Below, in pieces: positions 1 through 7,433 of a DNA stretch of 64,000 nucleotides. The stretch spans positions 1 to 64,000 of the forward strand of contig BMUD01000005.1 in NCBI GenBank assembly GCA_014650015.1, written 5' to 3'. Positions within the stretch are counted from its first letter, which is position 1. Each line of letters opens with the position of its first letter. Position numbers and translations under genes: made by a program. Source of the DNA: Streptomyces griseoloalbus (GTDB lineage Bacteria > Actinomycetota > Actinomycetes > Streptomycetales > Streptomycetaceae). The notes beneath the pieces are model-generated. The model searched no databases. It was not told the origin of the DNA and worked only from the letters and a program-made list of their open reading frames with translations.

Positions 1-30
1 CACCCCGAGGACGTCGAACTCGCCGCATGA
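1..30 (+). CDS. C-terminal end of an upstream gene (partial)
   Basis: The first ten codons read HPEDVELAA followed by TGA in frame 1. This looks like the tail of a gene that enters the window from the left. Nine residues are too few to identify the product. In S. coelicolor, as I recall, biotin-protein ligase precedes the adenylate cyclase gene, so a birA-like gene is possible but not shown here. The following 211 bases up to the cyclase start hold no other gene I can support. Confidence 0.35.
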   Translation, partial: HPEDVELAA

Positions 31-241
31 CCCCAGCAAGCCAGACCATCCCAAACCCGACGCGGACCTCTTGACGAAAGACATAGAGGCACCCCCCGGG
101 CCCACCCCCGGCACCGGTCGCCAAGAAAACGCCGGTCACCTCACCCCCCGGCCCAACCTGACGGAGTGAGCTGGCGCACACCTGCCGTAGAGTTGTGGCC
201 GGTCGATACATGGCCGTGGCAGATCGGAAGGGCAGCAACGC

Positions 242-1348
242 GTGACCGTCGACGACTCGGGTTCCGGTACGGACGCGCAGGGCGCCGGCGAGGATCCGCT
301 TGCTCTGCGCCTCGAACAGCTCATTCTGGGCGCCGAGCGCCGTTACACCCCGTTTCAGGCCGCCCGCAGCGCCGGCGTCACCATGGAGCTGGCCACGCGC
401 TTCTGGCGGGCCATGGGATTCGCCGACGTCGGGCAGGCCAAGGCGCTCACGGAGGCCGACGTACTGGCCCTGCGTCGGTTGGCCGGTCTGGTGGAGGCGG
501 GACTGCTGAGCGAGGCCATGGCGGTGCAGGTGGCGCGGTCCACCGGGCAGACCACCGCACGGTTGGCCGAATGGCAGATCGACTCGTTCCTGGAGGGGCT
601 GACCGAGCCGCCCGAGCCGGGGATGACCCGTACCGAGGTGACGTATCCGATCGTCGAGCTGCTCCTGCCCGAGCTGGAGGAGTTCCTCGTCTACGTCTGG
701 CGGCGGCAGCTGGCCGCGTCGGCGGGGCGGGTGGTGCAGGGCGCCGACGACGAGGAGATGGTCGACCGGCGGCTCGCCGTCGCCTTCGCGGATCTCGTGG
801 GGTTCACGCGGCTGACCCGGCGGATGGAGGAGGAGGAGCTCGGCGAGCTGGTCGAGGCCTTCGAGACCACGGCCGCCGATCTGGTCGCCGCCCGGGGTGG
901 GCGGCTCATCAAGACGCTGGGCGACGAGGTGCTCTACGCCGCCGACGACGCCGGCGTGGCCGCGGAGATCGCTCTGCGGCTGGTCGAGACCATGGCGAAC
1001 GACGAGACCATGCCGGAACTGCGGGTCGGCATGGCGTTCGGCACGGTGACCACCCGGATGGGCGACGTCTTCGGTACGACCGTGAATCTGGCCTCCCGGC
1101 TCACTTCCATAGCTCCCCGGGACGCCGTGCTCGTCGACACCGCGTTCGCCGAGGAGCTCATCCGCACCGGTGACGCCCCGGCCTCCGAGGCGGCGGCGGC
1201 CGAGGCGCTGGCCACGGCGGAGAAGGAGGGCGAGGAGCCGCCGGCGTACCGGTTCGCGCTGCAGCCGATGTGGCAGCGGCCGGTGCGTGGTCTCGGCGTG
1301 GTGGAGCCCTGGCTGCTCACGCGCCGGAACGTGGCTCCCTCTGCCTAG
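242..1348 (+). CDS. cya: class III adenylate cyclase
   Basis: Makes cAMP from ATP in the cytoplasm; in Streptomyces cAMP influences germination and aerial growth. The protein is 368 aa. Residues 1-170 form a helical N-terminal region without membrane segments, and about 175-310 form the cyclase catalytic domain. The first metal-binding Asp is D184 in FADLVGFTRL, the second is D228 in IKTLGDEV, and FGTTVNLASRL carries the transition-state Asn and Arg. The layout resembles the mycobacterial Rv1264 type, where the N-terminal part is a pH-responsive inhibitory module; transferring that to this protein is inference. The GTG start follows GGAAGGG. The stop TAG lies in a CTAG shared with the convergent neighbour, so the two genes overlap by 4 bp. 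Confidence 0.93.
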   Translation: MTVDDSGSGTDAQGAGEDPLALRLEQLILGAERRYTPFQAARSAGVTMELATRFWRAMGFADVGQAKALTEADVLALRRLAGLVEAGLLSEAMAVQVARSTGQTTARLAEWQIDSFLEGLTEPPEPGMTRTEVTYPIVELLLPELEEFLVYVWRRQLAASAGRVVQGADDEEMVDRRLAVAFADLVGFTRLTRRMEEEELGELVEAFETTAADLVAARGGRLIKTLGDEVLYAADDAGVAAEIALRLVETMANDETMPELRVGMAFGTVTTRMGDVFGTTVNLASRLTSIAPRDAVLVDTAFAEELIRTGDAPASEAAAAEALATAEKEGEEPPAYRFALQPMWQRPVRGLGVVEPWLLTRRNVAPSA

Positions 1349-1956
1349 TCCGGCTGGTTCCACCGGTCCGACTCCCTGTCCTGGAGGTCCGGGCCGTCGC
1401 CCACGCACAGGCCGATGATCGGTACGCACAGGACGGGTGCGGAGTCGGGGGCCGGCTTGTCGGGTCGTTCCGGTGCCGGTTCGCCGGGCGCGGGTGGTGG
1501 GGGACCGGGCGTGTGCGTGTGGGGCGTGGGGGGTGGCCCGCTCGTCGGGGGCGGGGGCAGGGGCGTCGCCGGGGTCGTCGCTGCCGTGTCCGGGGGTGTG
1601 GTCGCAGCGGGCGGCCGGGGCGGGGGCCCGGGTGGGGTGAGGGGGGTGGGGTTCTTGCCGCCCAGGGCCGTGGGGGAGGACGGGCTCGCCTCGGGGGTGA
1701 GGGGCGTGGCCGCGTCCGTCGTGGGGGCGGTGCGGTGTGTGGTGGTGTCCGTGTGGGGCACGGGGCGGGGGGCCGCCTCCGCGCCGCCGTCCGGGGCGGA
1801 GGCCAGACGGACCAGACTCACGGCGCCCGCGGCCAGGGCGAGGCCCCCCGCGGCCAGCAGTGCCTTGCGGGGGCGGGGCTTGCGGTGACGGCCCCGGAAG
1901 AGGGCAGTGCGGCCGGTCGCCGCGGGCGGCTCGTCGGGTGGTGTGTTCGGTGGCAT
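1345..1956 (-). CDS. proline-rich membrane-anchored hypothetical protein
   Basis: A 203-aa protein of unknown function. After a short basic N-terminal stretch (RGRHRKPRPRK, near residue 25) there is one hydrophobic segment at about residues 33-50. Then comes an extended Pro/Thr/Ala-rich region of about 120 residues, likely outside the cell, and a short C-terminal patch with two cysteines (VLCVPIIGLCVGD). The topology suggests a type II anchored surface protein with a disordered stalk. It converges on the cyclase gene and overlaps its stop by 4 bp. The low-complexity, high-GC composition makes the exact start uncertain, but the membrane segment and the conserved-looking Cys tail support a real gene. 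Confidence 0.6.
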   Translation of the reverse strand: MPPNTPPDEPPAATGRTALFRGRHRKPRPRKALLAAGGLALAAGAVSLVRLASAPDGGAEAAPRPVPHTDTTTHRTAPTTDAATPLTPEASPSSPTALGGKNPTPLTPPGPPPRPPAATTPPDTAATTPATPLPPPPTSGPPPTPHTHTPGPPPPAPGEPAPERPDKPAPDSAPVLCVPIIGLCVGDGPDLQDRESDRWNQPD

Positions 1957-2169
1957 CGCGTATCCCTCCCCCTGCGTGCGCGCCCCCGACGCGCCGCGGT
2001 GTGCGCACGCTATGCGCTCCCGTGGAGGGTGGTGCCGGAGTCAGCGGGATGTCACTCGAACGGGTGGGCGGGGGGTGACGAGGGAACCGGGCGTGCGCCC
2101 TTTTCCGGGCGGGCGTCGGCTGCGATGATCGGGGCGAGGGATGTTAACCCGCGTTAACCGGAGGGTGTC

Positions 2170-2970
2170 ATGAGTGAGGAACGGTTCGGGGAGTTCGTGC
2201 TGGTGCGCCGGCATGAGCGGGGGCATGTCGCGGAGCTCGTCCTCGACCGGCCCAAGGCCATGAACGCCGTGTCGACCGAGATGGCCCGCTCCATCGCCGG
2301 GGCCTGTGCGGCGCTCGGGGCGGACCAGGGCGTACGGGTGGTGGTGCTGACCTCGTCGCACGAGCGGGCGTTCTGTGTGGGGGCCGATCTGAAGGAGCGG
2401 AATTCCTTCAGTGACGCTGATCTGGTGCGTCAGCGTCCGGTGGCGCGGGCCGCGTACACCGGGGTGCTCGAGCTGCCGGTGCCCACGGTCGCTGCGGTGC
2501 ACGGGTTCGCCCTGGGGGGCGGGTGCGAGCTGGCTCTGGCGTGCGATGTGATCGTGGCCGACCGTACGGCTGTCATGGGGCTGCCCGAGGTGTCCGTGGG
2601 AGTGATCCCGGGCGGGGGCGGTACGCAGTTGCTGCCCCGCCGGGTGGGGGCGGCGCGGGCCGCCGAGCTGATCTTCACGGCGCGGCGGGTGGAGGCCGGT
2701 GAGGCCCGGGAGCTGGGGCTGGTCGACGAGCTGGTGGAGGCGGGGCGGGACCGGGAGGAGGCCCTGGCCATGGCGTCCCGGATCGCCGCGAACTCGCCGG
2801 TGGGGCTGCGGGCGGCCAAGCGTGCGCTGCGCCTCGGGCACGGGCTGGATCTGGCCGCCGGGCTGGAGGTCGAGGACGCCGCCTGGCGTTCGGTGGCGTT
2901 CTCGGGGGACCGGGCGGAGGGTGTCGCCGCCTTCAACGAGAAGCGCAGGCCACAGTGGCCCGGGGAGTAG
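2170..2970 (+). CDS. enoyl-CoA hydratase/isomerase family protein
   Basis: A crotonase-fold enzyme of 266 aa, the usual family length, expected to hydrate 2-enoyl-CoA thioesters in fatty- or amino-acid breakdown. The two oxyanion-hole segments are visible: AFCVGADLKER near residue 72 and GFALGGGCELALACD near residue 112. A catalytic-type Glu lies in GLPEVSVGVIPGGGGTQ near residue 140. The ATG is preceded by GGAGGG with a 4-6 base spacer. It stands between the proline-rich protein gene and the GGDEF gene with no obvious operon partner, and its substrate cannot be read from the sequence. Confidence 0.9.
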   Translation: MSEERFGEFVLVRRHERGHVAELVLDRPKAMNAVSTEMARSIAGACAALGADQGVRVVVLTSSHERAFCVGADLKERNSFSDADLVRQRPVARAAYTGVLELPVPTVAAVHGFALGGGCELALACDVIVADRTAVMGLPEVSVGVIPGGGGTQLLPRRVGAARAAELIFTARRVEAGEARELGLVDELVEAGRDREEALAMASRIAANSPVGLRAAKRALRLGHGLDLAAGLEVEDAAWRSVAFSGDRAEGVAAFNEKRRPQWPGE

Positions 2971-3034
2971 CCGAGTGCCTTTTGTTCTCTCCTCCGATGT
3001 CCCGGTTTGCGGTGAATCTCCCTAATCTGAAGGC

Positions 3035-4195
3035 ATGGGTGAGGAGAGCCGGCTGACGGCCGTGGTGGCGCTGGCTCAGGGCATGGCCGCCGCGCACAGT
3101 TCTCATGAGGCCTGGCGGGCCGCGGCCGGCGGAGCCTGCCGGGCCCTGAGCGGGAGTTTCGCCGCGCTGTCGGTGTGGGAGCGGGAGCTCGGGCGGCTGC
3201 GGGTGCTGGTCAACGTCGGCGAGCTGGCCGAGGGCGAGGAGGAGTTCCCGGACGACGAGTCCTATCCGGTGCATCAGTTCGCCGAGATCACCGAGTTCCT
3301 GCACGAGCAGTGGGCGGGCGGCGGTGAGCCGGATGCGTGGGTGGAGACGGCCGAGGGGCCCTCGGCGGGGCGGCCCGGGTACCGCCATCAGCGGGTCGCG
3401 GCGCTCCGGCGGCGCGGGCGCGGCTGCTGTGTGGTCGCCCCGATCGTGCTGCACGGGCGGGCGTGGGGCGAGCTGTATGTGGCCCGGCCGGTCGGTGTGC
3501 CCGCCTTCGGGCGGGGCGACGCCGACTTCGCGACGGTGCTGGCCGCCGTCGTGGCCGCCGGGCTCGCCCAGACCGAGCGGCTGGAGGAGGCCCGCAGGCT
3601 GGCGTACACGGACTCGTTGACCGGGCTGGCCAACCGGCGGGCCGTGGACGAGCGGCTCGACGAGGCGGTCGAGCGGCATCACCGGGACGGGGCCGTCGTC
3701 AGCCTGGTGGTGTGCGATGTGAACGGGCTGAAGCGGGTCAACGACACCCTGGGGCATGCCGTGGGGGACCGGCTGCTGGAGCGGTTCGGGAGCGTGCTGT
3801 CGCTGTGCGGCGCCATGCTCCCGGGGGCCCTGGCGGCGCGGCTCGGCGGGGACGAGTTCTGTCTGCTGGCGGTGGGGCCGGCCGCCGACGAGGTCGTCAA
3901 GGCGGCCGACGAGGTGTGCCGCCGGGCCGTGGAGCTGGGCATCGGGGACGGTGTCGCCTGCGGGGTGGCGTCCACCGAGGATCCCGTCGGGCCGGTGCGC
4001 TCCGCCCGGCGGCTGTTCCGGCTGGCCGACGCGGCGCAGTACCGGGCCAAGGCCGAGCGGGCGGCCCATCCCGTGGTGGCCGGGCGGGAGGGGCCGGACG
4101 ATCCCGTCGTGCGGCTCGCCGACGACACGTCGCGGGTGTCGGGCGGCGAGCGGCGCCGGTTCCGCGGGCGGCACTCGCCGGAGGGGCCGGTGTGA
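3035..4195 (+). CDS. cdgE: GAF-GGDEF diguanylate cyclase
   Basis: Predicted to make c-di-GMP from two GTP; in Streptomyces c-di-GMP delays the switch to sporulation through BldD. The protein is 386 aa and lacks membrane segments: a GAF-like sensor at about residues 10-185, a short linker, and a GGDEF domain at about 190-350. The domain begins with LTGLANRR, has NGLKRVNDTLGHAVGD, and an intact GGDEF at residues 271-275. The RxxD inhibitory site expected just before the GGDEF is not visible (the stretch reads PGALAARL), so product inhibition may be weak. A GAF plus single GGDEF architecture matches the protein called CdgE in Streptomyces; that symbol is assigned from architecture and position. 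No EAL domain follows. Confidence 0.87.
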   Translation: MGEESRLTAVVALAQGMAAAHSSHEAWRAAAGGACRALSGSFAALSVWERELGRLRVLVNVGELAEGEEEFPDDESYPVHQFAEITEFLHEQWAGGGEPDAWVETAEGPSAGRPGYRHQRVAALRRRGRGCCVVAPIVLHGRAWGELYVARPVGVPAFGRGDADFATVLAAVVAAGLAQTERLEEARRLAYTDSLTGLANRRAVDERLDEAVERHHRDGAVVSLVVCDVNGLKRVNDTLGHAVGDRLLERFGSVLSLCGAMLPGALAARLGGDEFCLLAVGPAADEVVKAADEVCRRAVELGIGDGVACGVASTEDPVGPVRSARRLFRLADAAQYRAKAERAAHPVVAGREGPDDPVVRLADDTSRVSGGERRRFRGRHSPEGPV

Positions 4196-4264
4196 CGCAC
4201 CGGTAAGGGGTGGACCCCTGCCTCAGGGGTGACATCAACGAATTCACTGCGTACGCTCCTGAAT

Positions 4265-5809
4265 ATGGATATGCACACTGTGGTGGTGGGGACGTCCGGC
4301 GCGACCGCGTCCGACGTGCTCGCCGTGGCGCGCGGCGGTGCCCGCATCGAACTGTCCGCGCAGGCCCTGGCCGCCCTCGCCGCGTCCCGGGCGATCGTGG
4401 ACGCCCTGGCCGCCAAGCCGGACCCCGTGTACGGGGTGAGCACCGGCTTCGGCGCCCTGGCGACCCGGCACATCAGCCCGGAGCTCCGTGCTCAGCTGCA
4501 GCGCAACATCGTCCGCTCGCACGCCGCGGGCATGGGGCCCCGCGTGGAGCGGGAGGTCGTCCGCGCCCTGATGTTCCTGCGGCTGAAGACCGTCTGCTCC
4601 GGGCGCACCGGCGTCCGGCCCGAGGTCGCGCGGACGATGGCCGACGTGCTGAACGCGGGGATCACCCCGGTCGTCCACGAGTACGGCTCCCTCGGCTGCT
4701 CCGGCGACCTGGCCCCGCTGTCCCACTGCGCCCTCACCCTGATGGGCGAGGGGGAGGCGGAGGGCCCCGACGGCCGTGTGCGGCCGGCCGGCGAACTGCT
4801 CGCCGAGCACGGCATCCAGCCCGTCGAACTGCGCGAGAAGGAGGGGCTCGCCCTCCTCAACGGGACCGACGGCATGCTCGGCATGCTGATCATGGCCCTC
4901 GCCGACCTGGACGTCCTGTACAAGTCCGCCGACGTCACGGCCGCCCTGAGCCTGGAGGCGCTGCTCGGCACCGACAGGGTGCTCGCGCCCGACCTGCATG
5001 CCATCCGCCCGCACCCGGGCCAGGCCGCCAGCGCCGCCAACATGCTGGCGGTGGTGCGGGGGTCGGGGCTGACGGGGCACCACCAGGACGACGCCCCCCG
5101 GGTCCAGGACGCCTACTCGGTGCGCTGTGCCCCGCAGGTCGCCGGTGCCGGACGGGACACCCTGGCCCACGCCCGACTGGTCGCCGAGCGCGAACTCGCC
5201 TCCGCCGTCGACAATCCGGTGGTGCTGCCGGACGGAAGGGTCGAGTCCAACGGCAACTTCCACGGTGCGCCGGTGGCGTACGTGCTGGACTTCCTCGCCG
5301 TCGCCGTCGCCGACCTCGGGTCCATCGCCGAGCGCCGCACCGACCGGCTTCTGGACAAGAACCGCAGCCACGGACTGCCGCCGTTCCTCGCCGACGACGC
5401 CGGCGTCGACTCCGGGCTGATGATCGCCCAGTACACGCAGGCCGCCCTGGTCAGCGAGCTGAAGCGGCTCGCCGTACCGGCGTCGGCGGACTCGATCCCG
5501 TCCTCCGCGATGCAGGAGGACCATGTCTCCATGGGCTGGTCCGCGGCGCGCAAACTCCGTACGGCCGTCGACAACCTCACCCGGGTCATCGCCGTCGAAC
5601 TGTACGCCGCCACCCGCGCGGTGGAGCTGCGCGAGGAGCTGACCCCGGCGCCCGCGACCCGGGCGGTCATCGAGGCCGTACGGGCAGCGGGTGTGGAGGG
5701 TCCCGGACCGGACCGCTACCTCGCGCCCGATCTCGCCGCGGCGGACGCGTTCGTGCGGGACGGGCGGCTCGTCGCGGCCGTGGAGAAGGTCACCGGGCCC
5801 CTGCGCTGA
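4265..5809 (+). CDS. hutH: histidine ammonia-lyase
   Basis: Converts L-histidine to trans-urocanate and ammonia, the first step of histidine use. The protein is 514 aa, the normal length. It belongs to the lyase family whose MIO cofactor forms by self-cyclisation of a tripeptide; here that tripeptide is Cys145-Ser146-Gly147 in SLGCSGDLAPLSH, the Cys variant I recall for streptomycete enzymes in place of Ala-Ser-Gly. Other family signatures are GVSTGFGALATRH, GHHQDDAPRVQDAYS and NFHGAPVAYVLDF. The start ATG of MDMHTVVVGTSG is chosen because family members begin there; an in-frame GTG lies 36 bases upstream at 4229 and cannot be excluded. No hutU or hutI gene is adjacent. Confidence 0.96.
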   Translation: MDMHTVVVGTSGATASDVLAVARGGARIELSAQALAALAASRAIVDALAAKPDPVYGVSTGFGALATRHISPELRAQLQRNIVRSHAAGMGPRVEREVVRALMFLRLKTVCSGRTGVRPEVARTMADVLNAGITPVVHEYGSLGCSGDLAPLSHCALTLMGEGEAEGPDGRVRPAGELLAEHGIQPVELREKEGLALLNGTDGMLGMLIMALADLDVLYKSADVTAALSLEALLGTDRVLAPDLHAIRPHPGQAASAANMLAVVRGSGLTGHHQDDAPRVQDAYSVRCAPQVAGAGRDTLAHARLVAERELASAVDNPVVLPDGRVESNGNFHGAPVAYVLDFLAVAVADLGSIAERRTDRLLDKNRSHGLPPFLADDAGVDSGLMIAQYTQAALVSELKRLAVPASADSIPSSAMQEDHVSMGWSAARKLRTAVDNLTRVIAVELYAATRAVELREELTPAPATRAVIEAVRAAGVEGPGPDRYLAPDLAAADAFVRDGRLVAAVEKVTGPLR

Positions 5810-5817
5810 AGCCGGCC

Positions 5818-5842
5818 GGGGCCCCGCGGGAAGCGGGGCCCC
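5818..5842. terminator. bidirectional hairpin terminator
   Basis: A perfect 10-bp stem (GGGGCCCCGC / GCGGGGCCCC) with a five-base loop lies nine bases after the hutH stop. It is also just beyond the end of the reverse-strand gene remnant, so it can end transcription from both sides. Confidence 0.75.
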
Positions 5843-5847
5843 GTGGC

Positions 5848-6239
5848 TCAGTCCAGCTTGGCCGTCTGCGCGTCGACGAGTGCGGCGGGGACGTCGTAGT
5901 CCTGACGGTTCATCATCTTGCCGACATCGAGCGTGTAGTAGGCGGCGGGGGTGCGGCCGTGCCGGATCACCTCGACGTGCGCCGTGCCCGAGTCCGCGCC
6001 CGCGTCACTGGTGACGGCGAAGGCGAGCGATCGGTCGCCCTCGCCCGAGCTCTTCTCCGTCTCGACCCCGCCGTACTTCTGCTCCGCGCTGCCGGTGGCG
6101 ACCGCGAACCCTTCCGTGCAGCCCTCCACGGCCGCGGCGAGGGCGGACAGTGCCTCGGCGGCGCCGTCCCGCTCGCAGGAGGCGAGGGACAGCACGGTGA
6201 CGTCGGCGTCCAGCGGGTTGAACGACTCCAGGTCGGGCC
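5848..6239 (-). pseudogene. 3' fragment of a secreted-protein or lipoprotein gene, cut at its 5' end by a MITE
   Basis: The reverse frame is open from the element boundary to TGA and gives about 130 residues: it begins GPDLESFNPLDADVTVLS and ends DAQTAKLD. The fragment has a paired-cysteine pattern (SLASCERDG ... AVEGCTEGF) and a polar beta-rich composition typical of extracellular sensor or lipoprotein domains. It has no signal peptide or plausible start upstream, because the frame runs directly into the inverted repeat at 6240. I read it as the C-terminal part of an exported protein that lost its N-terminus. The ATG at 6195 could start a 115-residue product but would lack any export signal. 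Confidence 0.6.
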
Positions 6240-6418
6240 CTAGGTCCTGTCGTCAAACTCCCGTCGTCGCCCGGAGGGCGGCCCTGCGGCGTCAGGTGCG
6301 TGCTCTCGGTGTGCCGGGCCCTGGCCCTCGTACTGGATGTACTCGGGTCAGGGCCCGGTGCGGCGAGAGTGCGTGCATGGCGTCGCGGGGCAGACGGGAG
6401 TTTGACGACAGGGCCTAG
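6240..6418. mobile_element. MITE-like element with 22-bp inverted ends between CTAG copies
   Basis: A 171-bp element (6244-6414) lies between two copies of CTAG (6240-6243 and 6415-6418). Its ends are inverted repeats that match at 21 of 22 positions: the left end begins GTCCTGTCGTCAAACTCCCG and the right end, read inward, begins GCCCTGTCGTCAAACTCCCG. It is too short for a transposase. The CTAG flanks fit a 4-bp target duplication as made by some IS5-group elements, or the CTAG preference with TA duplication of IS630 relatives; the sequence alone does not decide. The right CTAG supplies the stop codon of the LADTG protein gene, and the left one truncates the neighbouring remnant. Confidence 0.75.
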
Positions 6419-6732
6419 AAGCCCAGGCGGTCGCGGCGTACCGAATAGACGACGAAGCCGGCGCCGAGGGCGAGACAGGCCGTGCCGCCCACGAGGTACG
6501 GAGTGCTGTCGAAACTTCCGGTGTCCGCGAGGCGGACCTCCTGACCGGTGCTGTCCAGGGACGTCGACGTGCTGGTCGTAACGGCTCTCGCCTGCTCCGT
6601 GACCTGCGGAGACGGGCTTGCCGAAGCCGTGCCTCCCGTCGAGGTCGCGTTCGCGGACGGGACGAACCACAGGGCACACAGCAGGGTGCCCGCGGCGGTG
6701 GCGGTCAGCAACGGACGGAGCGCGGATGACAC
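6415..6732 (-). CDS. small sortase-anchored surface protein (LADTG motif)
   Basis: A 105-aa exported protein. Residues 1-29 form a signal peptide ending SANA. A Ser/Thr-rich segment follows, then the sortase motif LADTG at residues 68-72, a hydrophobic segment at about 78-97, and the basic tail RRDRLGF. LAxTG is the motif used by class E sortases of streptomycetes, which would link the mature chain of about 40 residues to peptidoglycan. No sortase gene is in the window. The start is GTG with AAGGGGA upstream. The TAG stop is formed by the CTAG bordering the MITE-like element, so the original C-terminus may have been longer, although tail length and charge already look complete. Confidence 0.75.
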   Translation of the reverse strand: MSSALRPLLTATAAGTLLCALWFVPSANATSTGGTASASPSPQVTEQARAVTTSTSTSLDSTGQEVRLADTGSFDSTPYLVGGTACLALGAGFVVYSVRRDRLGF

Positions 6733-6841
6733 GGAATATCGATCCCCTTGTGGCGCTGGCGAATTGGCCGTGTGGGGCGATGTTAGTGAAAGGCGCGGGT
6801 CACGGGAAAGTCACGGGAGCCACGGGCCGTACGCTCCGGAC

Positions 6842-7195
6842 ATGAGCACTCCTGAGACAACACGGTTTGTACGACTTCGCGTGGAACTCGTCCTGGAGAT
6901 CGAGGACGAGGACGCGGTGACCAAGGCCGCGCTGAGCAGGATCACGGACGACGGCGATATGCCGGCCGAGGAACGGGTACACGCGGAGAGCGCCGTGACA
7001 GAGGACACCGCGGAGGCCCTCGCCTATCTCGTGGACCCGCTGAGCCTGGTCGGCGAGGTGCCGGGAGTGGACCTCCTGCAGGCCTCCTGGAGCGGCGAAC
7101 AGATCGACTACGACCCGGACTCGCCGGAATGGGACCTCGACGAGGATGATGACGAGGAGTCCCCCGACGACGACGGGGCGGGCAGGGCCGGCTGA
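6842..7195 (+). CDS. conserved acidic hypothetical protein
   Basis: A 117-aa cytoplasmic protein without membrane segments. The first 60 residues look like a small alpha/beta domain (RLRVELVLEIEDEDAV), and the last 35 are very acidic (DYDPDSPEWDLDEDDDEE). It starts at ATG about 110 bases from the divergent LADTG gene. I do not recognise a named domain. A strong hairpin follows, so it is probably a single-gene transcript. Confidence 0.7.
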   Translation: MSTPETTRFVRLRVELVLEIEDEDAVTKAALSRITDDGDMPAEERVHAESAVTEDTAEALAYLVDPLSLVGEVPGVDLLQASWSGEQIDYDPDSPEWDLDEDDDEESPDDDGAGRAG

Positions 7196-7213
7196 GGCGA
7201 CTCGGGGAAAACA

Positions 7214-7244
7214 TGACCCCGGGAGGCAACCGCCGCCCGGGGTC
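7214..7244 (+). terminator. hairpin terminator
   Basis: A perfect 10-bp stem (TGACCCCGGG / CCCGGGGTCA) with an 11-base loop lies 18 bases after the stop of the acidic hypothetical protein gene. Confidence 0.75.
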
Positions 7245-7433
7245 ACGGCGTCTCAAGCGGCGCGCCGACCGACGTCCTCACGCCCTCCCCGGCGGACGTG
7301 GTGAGCCCCACACCCGCGGGCCATGGGGAACCGGATCACCCGGTCGTAGCGTTGAAAGATGTGGACGAGGTCCTTCGGCTTCGGGTCGGGGACTCGTGGG
7401 GTTGGGAAATCGGCGACGATGGAGAAGCGTGTG

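Noticed and set aside
166-1173. Long ORF overlapping the adenylate cyclase in another frame
   Set aside because: Arg/Gly-rich shadow frame of a gene with clear catalytic motifs; no domain or ribosome site.
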